The translations under genes were made by a program, and so were the position numbers. From positions 372,001 through 436,000 of the forward strand of contig CAVVKG010000001.1 of NCBI GenBank assembly GCA_963748925.1: a stretch of DNA of 64,000 bases. Reading direction: 5' to 3'. The notes under the pieces are model-generated. The model ran no database searches and had not been told where the DNA came from. It was given only the letters and a program-made list of their open reading frames with translations. Positions 18,801 through 27,539 of this stretch are shown here, piece after piece (within the stretch, counting starts at the first letter, position 1; each line of letters begins with the position of its first letter). This DNA is from Cryomorpha sp963748925. GTDB lineage: Bacteria; Bacteroidota; Bacteroidia; Flavobacteriales_D; Cryomorphaceae.

Positions 18801-19547
18801 ATGGCTAGCCTCGGGGAGCTAACAGCAGGTATCGCCCATGAAATTCAGAACCCGCTCAACTTCGTCAATAATTTCTCTGATGTAAGCAGCGAGCTACTCA
18901 CTGAGTTGAAGGAAGAGCTAGACAAAGGCGATATAGATGAAGCGAAAGCTATTTCCGATGATGTAATTCAAAACTTGGCCAAAATCACACACCATGGCAA
19001 GCGCGCCGATGCTATCGTAAAAGGCATGCTCGCGCACAGCCGAAGCGGAAAAGGGGAGAAGGTACCCACAGATCTGAACGCCCTCGCAGAAGAGTACCTA
19101 AAACTCTCCTACCACGGCCTCCGCGCGAGAGACAAACGCTTTAACGCTGACTTCAAAACCGACTTTGATCCGAATTTGCCGAAGGTGAATATCGTTCCGC
19201 AAGACATCGGAAGGGTGCTGCTCAATCTGATCAACAATGCCTTTCAGGCCGTAAATGAACGCAGCAAAAATGGGGAGTCTGACTACAACCCCACAGTTAC
19301 AGTCACGACCCAGCTAACAGCTAACGGCGAACGGCTAATAGCTGTAAAAGACAACGGACCCGGTATAGCTGAATCCATCAAAGACAAAATCTTCCAGCCT
19401 TTCTTTACTACCAAGCCAACGGGGGAGGGAACCGGATTGGGATTGAGTTTGAGCTACGATATTGTGAAGGCGCATAGGGGGGAGTTGAGTGTAGAATCGG
19501 AGGTGAGTTCAAGTACCATTTTCAAGATCAAGCTACCCGTAAATTGA
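15801..19547 (+). pseudogene. Propeller sensor histidine kinase, three frame breaks
   Basis: Conceptually one lipoprotein-type kinase of about 1250 residues. It has a signal with lipobox LILFSC, then about 13 propeller-type strands of the form GxIWIATDNGL/GQIWVGTDVGL (probably two seven-blade propellers), a Y_Y_Y domain (YYLQGYDTAWSD to PAGNYTFNVRS), one membrane segment (WLLYVIAFVLVVGAIVHY), a coiled coil and a kinase core with His codon 18837-18839. The frame changes three times, each time equivalent to one extra base: near 16038-16045, near 17720-17730 and near 17972-17983. Conserved motifs resume immediately in each new frame. The G2 end reads AHRGEL where the other cores have AHGGEL. Start ATG 15801 overlaps the previous stop. 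Confidence 0.85.
18771..19485 (+). repeat. Kinase-core repeat, copy 2 of 3
   Basis: Aligns without gaps to 20816-21530 at a constant offset of 2045 and is nearly identical to it across most of its length, including the dimerisation helices (FVNNFSDVSSELLTELKEEL). Confidence 0.88.
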
Positions 19548-19555
19548 AATATAGG

Positions 19556-21595
19556 ATGAAACGTTTTTTAAAAACAATTGCATTAATTTTTATTCCCTTG
19601 TTCTGCTTGGCTCAGAACGGGAGTTTTTACGATTACCATTATTTCAGTCAATCAAGGGTAGACAGTCTGCATAATATTGTTGAAAACACACAAAACGACT
19701 CCTTGAAAATGGTCGCAGCTCATGACTTGGGCTACTACTATTGCGAAGCAATACCTGACAGCGCATTGCATTTTCACATAATTCAAAATCAAATTGCTAA
19801 AAGGCTAGGACAGAAACTTTGGCTTGCTGCGAGTCTTGACCTTTTAGGATATACCGAAACCCGACGTGGCAATTTTTCCGCAGCGCTCAAACATTTTCTT
19901 GAAGCCATAGAAATTACTGAAAATAAGGATTCCGAAAAATCTGTTTGGCGAATTTCAAAATTTGACCCTGACGGTGTTCCTCGCAGAGCAAGACTCACTA
20001 TGCTCGCAAATGCATACAACGATTTAGGCCTGCTTTACCTCACACTCGGCAATTTAAGCATGGTGGAATATTGGTGTGGAAAAGCCATTATAGTTGGTAA
20101 AGAAATTAATGATCCAGTCGTTCTCTCTTATGCATATGACAATGTAGGACAGGCCTTTGTCACTCAGGGTAAAAGCGATTCGGCAATGATCTATCTGCAA
20201 AAATCATTGTATTTTTCCAAGCAATCTGGATTGTATAAATACCATGCGGCTGCCCTAAACGGGATGGGCAATTTATTTCTAGATAAGGATATGCCCGACT
20301 CTGCTGAGAGCTATTTCAGACAGGGTATCGAAATGAGTAAGAGCACCGAAAACCCCAGTCTAGAAGCATATTCATATTATTTTCTATCCAATCTTTTTGC
20401 CATACTTCAGTCACCAGATTCAAGCTACTATTTTGGACTTAAGTCACTCCAGCTTTTTCATCGGCATGGCGATCCCAATGGCCAGCTCTTAGCACTTCGA
20501 TTAATAACAAAAGTTCTGAAGAGCCAAGGATCTCTGGATAGTGCCTTCTATTATCAGGAAATGGCAATGAACTTAACGGACAGTTTGATGGGAACAGAAA
20601 AAATAAAGCAGTTTGAGCAAGTCAATTTTAATCAAGCGCTGAGACTTGAACAATTAGAAAAAAGCCGGATTGAAACGCAAAATAGATACAGGATATTGGG
20701 GCTGAGTGCCGTGCTGATTATTCTCTTAGGTTTAGGGCTAATTTTATACCGCAACGATAGGCAGAAGCTCAAAGCAAATCATGCTTTATCCCAAACCCTT
20801 TCTGAGCTCAAATCCACCCAATCCCAACTTATCCAATCCGAGAAAATGGCCAGCCTCGGGGAGCTGACAGCAGGTATCGCCCATGAAATTCAGAACCCGC
20901 TCAACTTCGTCAATAATTTCTCTGATGTAAGCAGCGAGCTACTCACTGAGTTGAAGGAAGAGCTAGACAAAAAAGATATAGATGAAGCGAAAGCTATTTC
21001 CGATGATGTAATTCAAAACTTGGCCAAAATCACACACCATGGCAAGCGCGCCGATGCTATCGTAAAAGGCATGCTCGCCCACAGCAGCAGCGGAAAAGGA
21101 GAAAAGGTACTCACCGGTGTCAACACTCTTGCTGGAGAGTACCTGAAGCTATCTTACCACGGCCTCCGCGCGAGAGACAAAAGCTTTAACGCTGACTTCA
21201 AAACCGACTTCGATCCCAACTTGCCAAAGGTGAATGTGGTACCGCAAGACATCGGAAGGGTGCTTCTCAATCTGATCAACAATGCCTTTCAGGCCGTAAA
21301 TGAACGCAGCAAAAATGGGGAGTCTGACTACAACCCCACAGTTATAGTCACGTCCCGGCTAACAGCTAACGGCCAACTGCTAATAGCTGTAAAAGACAAC
21401 GGCCCAGGAATCCCCGATGCCATAAAAGACAAAATCTTTCAGCCTTTCTTCACCACCAAGCCTACAGGACAAGGAACTGGTCTGGGGTTGAGTTTGAGCT
21501 ACGACATTGTGAAGGCACACGGTGGAGAACTAATTTTAGATTCTAGTAATCAAGAAGGAACAACTTTTACTATATTCCTTCCCGCTAACGTATAA
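19556..21595 (+). CDS. Sensor histidine kinase with periplasmic TPR domain
   Basis: With the ATG at 19556 this is a 679-residue protein starting MKRFLKTIALIFIPLFCLAQ, a clean signal peptide. A TTG four codons upstream (19544) also opens the frame but overlaps the previous stop. Residues about 25-385 hold tetratricopeptide repeats (for example AYDNVGQAFVTQGKSDSAMI, ALNGMGNLFLDKDMPDSAES). One membrane segment (ILGLSAVLIILLGLGLILY) follows, then a coiled coil and the kinase core with H443. N box NNAFQAVNE, DNGPGIPD and GTGLGLSL are intact, so the kinase should be active. TPR-type periplasmic sensors usually bind proteins. It ends 3 bp before the next kinase. Confidence 0.93.
   Translation: MKRFLKTIALIFIPLFCLAQNGSFYDYHYFSQSRVDSLHNIVENTQNDSLKMVAAHDLGYYYCEAIPDSALHFHIIQNQIAKRLGQKLWLAASLDLLGYTETRRGNFSAALKHFLEAIEITENKDSEKSVWRISKFDPDGVPRRARLTMLANAYNDLGLLYLTLGNLSMVEYWCGKAIIVGKEINDPVVLSYAYDNVGQAFVTQGKSDSAMIYLQKSLYFSKQSGLYKYHAAALNGMGNLFLDKDMPDSAESYFRQGIEMSKSTENPSLEAYSYYFLSNLFAILQSPDSSYYFGLKSLQLFHRHGDPNGQLLALRLITKVLKSQGSLDSAFYYQEMAMNLTDSLMGTEKIKQFEQVNFNQALRLEQLEKSRIETQNRYRILGLSAVLIILLGLGLILYRNDRQKLKANHALSQTLSELKSTQSQLIQSEKMASLGELTAGIAHEIQNPLNFVNNFSDVSSELLTELKEELDKKDIDEAKAISDDVIQNLAKITHHGKRADAIVKGMLAHSSSGKGEKVLTGVNTLAGEYLKLSYHGLRARDKSFNADFKTDFDPNLPKVNVVPQDIGRVLLNLINNAFQAVNERSKNGESDYNPTVIVTSRLTANGQLLIAVKDNGPGIPDAIKDKIFQPFFTTKPTGQGTGLGLSLSYDIVKAHGGELILDSSNQEGTTFTIFLPANV
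20816..21530 (+). repeat. Kinase-core repeat, copy 3 of 3
   Basis: Third copy of the 715-bp kinase core, colinear with copies 1 and 2. It shows a few coding changes not present in the others, such as HSSSGKG for HSRSGKG after the conserved helix. Confidence 0.88.
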
Positions 21596-21598
21596 AAT

Positions 21599-22888
21599 AT
21601 GACCAAGGAAAAACAACTTGATCAGTGCCACTCTGATTTTCTTGATATCTGTTTCGGAGATTTCCCGATGACTCTAGTCCATACCAAGGTCAGTGATGAA
21701 ATCACCGGCTATGGAACCAATATCAACGAAAAAATCCAATCTCTGGATGATTTTATTGCCTTGCTTCAAATGCAGAGGAAAGAATCAGAAGGCATTGACA
21801 TGAATTTTCAGTTTAACTTGATTTCTAAAACTATGCTAGCTCAAAATAATGCTGCCATTTTCATAGATGAAATGAAGCTTAGAATGGTTATTGAAGACGC
21901 TGATTTTGAATTAAATGTGCGGCTAAGTTCTGTCTTTGAATATGAAAATGGCCAATGGTGGGCAAAAAATTTTCACGGCTCAATAGCTCAAGGCGTTGAA
22001 GGAGCTCAGGATACATGGTCAGTAAACGAATGGAAAAAGAAAACAGAAGAACTGAAGAATAAAGTCGCAGCGAAAACTGCTGAGCTAGAGTCATCGCTCG
22101 AAGAGCTCAAAGCAACTCAATCCCAACTTATACAATCTGAAAAAATGGCTTCACTCGGCGAGCTCACTGCGGGCATAGCTCACGAAATTCAAAACCCCCT
22201 CAACTTTGTCAACAACTTCTCTGAATTGAGTAATGAGCTGATCGATGAGATGAATGAAGAAATGGATAAGGGAGATTTGGCGGAAGCCAAAGTAATTGCA
22301 GCCGATATTAAGCAAAATCTCGAGAAGATAAATCACCATGGTAAGCGTGCTGATTTTATCGTAAAAGGAATGCTGCAACATAGTCGTACTAGTAATTCCG
22401 AGAAGGAGCCCACAGATATTAATGCGCTATGCGATGAGTTTTTGCGACTTTCCTACCACGGACTGCGCGCGAAGGACAAAACGTTCAACGCCGCATTAGA
22501 AACTGATTTTGATTCATCGATTGGAAGAATAAATGTAAGTGCACAGGATATCGGAAGGGTGGTTTTGAATTTGATGAACAATGCTTTTTATGCAGTTCAG
22601 GAAAAGGCAAAATCAGAAAAGTCAGGTTTTGAACCCTTGGTTTCGGTAATAACCAAAAAATCGGCTGATAACATAGAAATCCGCATTAGCGACAACGGCA
22701 ATGGGATCCCTGCTGAAATTCTGGATAAAATATTCCAGCCTTTTTTTACCACTAAGCCTACCGGGCAGGGAACAGGATTGGGATTAAGCTTGAGCTATGA
22801 TATTATCAAAGCGCATGGAGGAAAATTGAATGTAGAAACAGAAGAAGGTCAAGGAACTACATTTATCATTTTAATTCGCGTGGAATGA
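21599..22888 (+). CDS. Cytoplasmic sensor histidine kinase, NTF2-like input
   Basis: A 429-residue soluble kinase. Residues about 1-145 look like a second NTF2/SnoaL-type module (FLDICFGDFPMTL to FEYENGQWWAKNFHG). They are followed by a Lys/Glu coiled coil, and then the kinase core with H195 in ELTAGIAHEIQNPLNFVNNF. N box NNAFYAVQE, G1 DNGNGIPA, F box PFFTTKPTGQ and G2 GTGLGLSL are all present. The core resembles the three repeat copies in protein but has diverged in DNA. No membrane segment or receiver is present, so its input is probably intracellular. The 84-bp gap to the next gene is the largest inside the array. Confidence 0.9.
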   Translation: MTKEKQLDQCHSDFLDICFGDFPMTLVHTKVSDEITGYGTNINEKIQSLDDFIALLQMQRKESEGIDMNFQFNLISKTMLAQNNAAIFIDEMKLRMVIEDADFELNVRLSSVFEYENGQWWAKNFHGSIAQGVEGAQDTWSVNEWKKKTEELKNKVAAKTAELESSLEELKATQSQLIQSEKMASLGELTAGIAHEIQNPLNFVNNFSELSNELIDEMNEEMDKGDLAEAKVIAADIKQNLEKINHHGKRADFIVKGMLQHSRTSNSEKEPTDINALCDEFLRLSYHGLRAKDKTFNAALETDFDSSIGRINVSAQDIGRVVLNLMNNAFYAVQEKAKSEKSGFEPLVSVITKKSADNIEIRISDNGNGIPAEILDKIFQPFFTTKPTGQGTGLGLSLSYDIIKAHGGKLNVETEEGQGTTFIILIRVE

Positions 22889-22972
22889 GTTTCCCTAATA
22901 GTTAAAATTTCTAGGATTTATTGGCCCTGATGGGTCAAAATTGGATTAAAAGAATAAAAACGAAATAATAGA

Positions 22973-25900
22973 TTGAAAAATTTTAGAACCATAGCGCGAA
23001 TTCTAATTCCACTAATCTGGGCAATCAGTCTCATTTCGTGTACACCAACACCACAGTCAGAAAGGTATGAAATAACAGAATCTCAAGACAGTCTGTTAAT
23101 ACCGGTGCGAAATATTGCAGGAAAAGGAATAGTAAATGAGATTTCCGCCTTTGAAGCTCCTTACAGAACGTTACTTTCAAGTGCACCACCTGCTGTTTCA
23201 GTGAATGCTGGTTACTTTGTTAACATGCAGAATTTCAATACACAGGATGGCCTGGCGATGAGCAGTATTATTTGCGCTTACAAAGACCGCCATGGCAATC
23301 TTTGGTTTGGAACTTCTGGAAATGGCTTGAGCAAATACAATGGTAAGTCATTCACAAACTTTACTTCACATCACGGCTTGATTCACAACTATATAAGTGC
23401 TATTTATCAAGACAGCAAGGGCAATATGTGGTTTGGTACTTACGGTGGTGCAAGCCGATATGATGGTATGTCTTTTGTGAACTATACAGTTGCAGATGGC
23501 CTGGCAGAAAACGATGTACTTTCTATTTGTGAAGATAGAAATGGTTTTATTTTGCTTGGCACGGTGAAGGGAATTTGCCGCTCCCAAGGAACTTTGGAGT
23601 CAATAGGTAATAAAAAAATGGTTTTTGAAGAAATACCGGGTTCTCCTAAAGGTGCGATTAATGAAATCTGGCGAGACAATAGCGAGCAGTTATGGTGTGC
23701 AGGAGAGTCAGGTATTTCGCAATACACAAGTGAGGCTGATGATCCGCATGCATTTCACGATTACTCGATGGTTCTGGGACTTGAACAAAAGGGTGTAGAT
23801 GCCATAGCTACAGACAGGTCAGGCCTTATCTGGATTGGTACAAATGATGAGCTTATTTGTTTTTCTTCTTCGAATCCCGACTCTGCAGATATTCGCTATC
23901 AAAAGATACGATTAACGGGAGATTTGGCCAATGAAAAGATATTATGCCTTACAGCTGATGGCAAGGGTAATATTTGGGCCGGAACAGGAAATGGAGCGAC
24001 CAAATACGATCCCAATTCCGGGACATTTATAAATTTTACTGTGAGAGAGGGGTTATCAAATAACTGGGTGCACAGCATTACCGAAGATGGTTCTGGCAGT
24101 ATGTGGTTTGGAACTCTCGGTGGTGGCATTGACAGGTATAATGAAGATGCTATAATAGAATATACCGGAAAGCAAGGTTTGCCCGGAAATGCAATATATG
24201 CCATAGAACGTGATTCTACCGGCAATATGTGGTTTGCTCCTTCGAACGGAGGTATAGTGAAATACAATCAAGATACCGCTTCAAGTTATAGCGGTACTTT
24301 CATAAATTATACGACCGATCAAGGTCTTTTGGACAATACCATCCTTGCTTCTATAAAAGATAACCACGGCAACCTGTACTTCGGAAGTGAAAAAGGGTTG
24401 AATAAATTTAGCGGCAAAGAAATAGTCGGTTTTACCACCGAGCAGGGTCTCCCGGATAATTATATAACTGATTTATATTTAGACAAGAGTGGCCATTTGT
24501 GGATAGGAACATTTGAAGGTGGATTAAGCATGTTCGACGGTCAATCTTTCACCAATTTATCCACTGCTCAGGGTTTAGTCCACAAAACTGTATGGAATAT
24601 CTGCGAGGACAAAGATGGTGCCCTTTGGATTGCAACACGGGGAGGTTTGAGCAGATACGACGGCACAGAGTTTTATCAATTTCACCAAGGAACAAGGCCT
24701 GCCTGACAACAAACTATCATCTGTGATTCAGGACAGGAATGGAAACATCATCATCGGTAGTTGGGGAGGAGGGATTTCTGTAATAACCAAAGAAAAAGTT
24801 GACGATCTGAAGGGCTCTGAGCCGAACAATTCTCAACAAATTTTCGAGAATTTTTCTACAGCTGACGGACTTTCCAATGATGTTGTTTATCAAATTTTGG
24901 AGGATGATGAAGGTAATATTCTGGTTGGGACCAATGTGGGTTTCACGATTTTTGAAAAGGGCATTTTGATTGAAAATGAAAAAATTGATAAGGAGAACGT
25001 AGTAAATTTAAATGAGCAAACCGGCTATTCCATAAAAGACATCAGCAATAACAATAGCATGCATCTGGGCGGCTCAGGGGTGGTTTGGGCAGGAACAGGA
25101 GATAAACTTGTGCGATTCAATTACGGCGGTATCAATACCAGTGAAACCCCTTTGCACCTGGAACTTGAAAACATCAAAATAAATAATGAACGAGTAAGCT
25201 GGCGTAGTATAAATCATATTCGTAGAACGAAGACCGCCGAAACACAAGTTGGAGGTACCCCGGCTTATATTACAGATGAGCTCCTTACTTTCAACAAAAT
25301 AAGGAGTGCAGAAGATATTGAGAAAATGTCTCTCAAATACAGCGAAGTGTTGTTTGATAGCCTTACTGCTTTTTACAGCTTACCCGTTAATTTACAGCTA
25401 CCTTATTCAAAAAACAGCCTCACATTTGAGTTTTCTGCAGTGGAAACCACCCGACCGCAGCTTGTGAAATACCAGTACATGCTTGAAGGATATGATGTGG
25501 ATTGGAACCCTGTAACCGATAACAGCATGGCTACCTTTGGCAATATCCTTGAAGGAGATTATACCTTTTTAGTTAAGGCTTTGAGTCCTGATGGGGTTTG
25601 GAGCGATCCTTTGTCCTATTCTTTTAGTGTTATGCCGCCATGGTACAGGTCTTATTACGCTTATGGATTATATGTTTTGCTCTTTGTGGCCATGCTCTTC
25701 TTTATTGATAAGTACCAACGAAAGAGGGTACTTTTTGAGGAAAGACAGAAAACCATGCAGATGCAATTGGAGCACGCCAGGGAAATAGAAAAAGCTTATA
25801 CAGATTTAAAATCAACTCAGTTACAATTGATTCATGCCGAAAAAATGGCATCACTTGGATCACTTACAACGGGAATAGCCCATGAGATTCAAAACCCGCT

Positions 25901-26729
25901 GAATTTTGTGACCAATTTTAGTGAAGTGAGCAAAGAAATGCTAGATGAATTAAAAGAAGAACTTGCCAATAAAAACTACGATCATTTACAGGAAACTGTG
26001 GATGATGTGCACTTGAATCTCCAGAAAATAAATCAGCATGGCAAACGCGCCGATGCCATCGTGAAAGGAATGTTGCAACATGGTCGGCTGGGAAGCGGCG
26101 TGAAGCAACCTACAGATGTAAATGCAATTTGCGAGGAATTTCTTAACCTCGCTTATCACGGTTTCCGCTCTAAAGAAAAAGCATTCAGTGCCATTTTAGA
26201 AACAGATTTTGACCGAAATCTAGGCAAGATTATCGCCATTCCACAAGATATTGGCAGGCTGGTATTAAACCTGATCAACAATGCTATTTATGCTACAAAT
26301 GTTAAACTGCAACAGGAACTTAAGTTAATCGAACAAAACCGAGAGAGGCGATCAATAGGAGATTTGCAGAAAGAGGAATTATCAAATGAAACTAAGGCAA
26401 ACCCTTATCAACCCGTTATAAAGATTAAAACAAAGCTACATTCACACCGATTTATAAAACCGACTAATATTCAGGCTTCAGCAACAAATCAAAAAGAAGT
26501 GCAGGAATATCTTGAAATCAGTGTCTCCGATAATGGTACTGGTATCCCCAAAAATGTTGTAGATAAAATATTTCAACCGTTCTTTTCTACAAAACCCAGT
26601 GGCGAAGGAACAGGACTAGGACTGAGTTTGAGCTTTGATATAGTGCAAGTGCATGGTGGGGAATTTAAGGTAGAGACTGAAGAAGGGAAGGGAACAACAT
26701 TTATTATAGAGCTGCCAATTTTAGAATAG
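22973..26729 (+). pseudogene. Propeller sensor histidine kinase, one frame break
   Basis: Two frames (22973-24706 and 24723-26729) together encode one kinase of about 1250 residues. A TTG start at 22973 gives a lipoprotein signal (WAISLISC). Fourteen propeller strands follow (GNLWFGTSGNGL to GVVWAGTGDKL), consistent with two seven-blade propellers. Then come a Y_Y_Y domain (YMLEGYDVDWNP to GDYTFLVKALS), one membrane segment (YGLYVLLFVAMLFFIDKY), a coiled coil and a kinase core with His codon 25881-25883, DNGTGIPK and GTGLGLSL. The core carries an insertion of about 40 residues before the G1 box. The break lies near 24680-24690: the repeat EQGLPDNKLSSVIQD continues in the new frame, equivalent to one extra base. 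Confidence 0.87.
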
Positions 26730-26887
26730 AGATTCTAGTTGTTTTCCACATGTCGACCAGAATCAAGATTAGCTTCAAGAGTAAAATTTTTATTCTCGTA
26801 AAACATGATTTTCGGCAACAAGAATGTACATCTTGAAATACGCGTTGAACCTTTGAGCGAGTATCAAAGCATCATGCACAAAGCAAG

Positions 26888-27538
26888 TCAATAATCCATC
26901 TTAACTTTCTCACCCAGGAATTTTGGTGTGGTGTTGAGAATATGAATGTCTAAAATGGTTTTTACACGAGCCAGCTTTTCCCGGAGTTCGGTTTTTAATC
27001 CATATGATCTTGTAACATCTCTGGCATTGAATCCTATGGCGTCAATGCCATTGTAGCGAGCTATGTAGAGAGCCCTTTCATTGTGAAAGGATTGAGAAAC
27101 AACGGTAACACTTGTTTGTGAAAAAATTTCTTTTGATCGTACCATCGAGTCGAAGGTTCTGAATCCTGCAAAATCCAGATAAATGAGCGAAGATGGAATA
27201 CCCATTGCCACCAGATCGGCTTTCATCGTACTCGGCTCGTCATAGTATCTCGTAGCATTATCGCCACTGCATATTATTGCTTTGACTTTTCCGGCTTTAA
27301 ATAATTTTACTGCCGCTTCCATTCTATAGCGATAGTAAAGATTTCTGCCTCCATTTTTTCGGTATTTGGCGGTACCCAGCACGAGAGCAACGTCCCTGGC
27401 AGGGATTTCACTCACTGATGTATAACAGTTGCTCTCTTCGTTACTTACTATTTTATTAGAAATAAAAATGAGCAATGCGCTGAAAAACACAATTGGCAGC
27501 AGCACGAATTTCGCTATTTTCTTCAGCTTTTTTTTCAA
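26888..27538 (-). CDS. SanA/YdcF-like DUF218 membrane protein
   Basis: A 216-residue protein with one N-terminal membrane anchor (about residues 8-28) and a DUF218 domain. Signature stretches are ALVLGTAKYRKNGGRN, ICSGDNATRYYDEPSTMKADLV and VVSQSFHNERALYIAR. Family members include E. coli SanA (vancomycin exclusion) and ElyC, both tied to envelope integrity and lipid-linked sugar or peptidoglycan metabolism; the reaction is not settled. It starts 1 bp after the pbpC stop, so it is probably translated from the same mRNA as PBP1C. Confidence 0.9.
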   Translation of the reverse strand: MKKKLKKIAKFVLLPIVFFSALLIFISNKIVSNEESNCYTSVSEIPARDVALVLGTAKYRKNGGRNLYYRYRMEAAVKLFKAGKVKAIICSGDNATRYYDEPSTMKADLVAMGIPSSLIYLDFAGFRTFDSMVRSKEIFSQTSVTVVSQSFHNERALYIARYNGIDAIGFNARDVTRSYGLKTELREKLARVKTILDIHILNTTPKFLGEKVKMDY

Positions 27539-27539
27539 T

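Noticed and set aside
16035..24706. Programmed +1 frameshifting at the stop codons of the propeller kinases
   Set aside because: In at least two cases (near 17978 and 24685) the conserved sequence shows that the correct frame resumes well before the stop codon, so slippage at the stop would not restore the protein.
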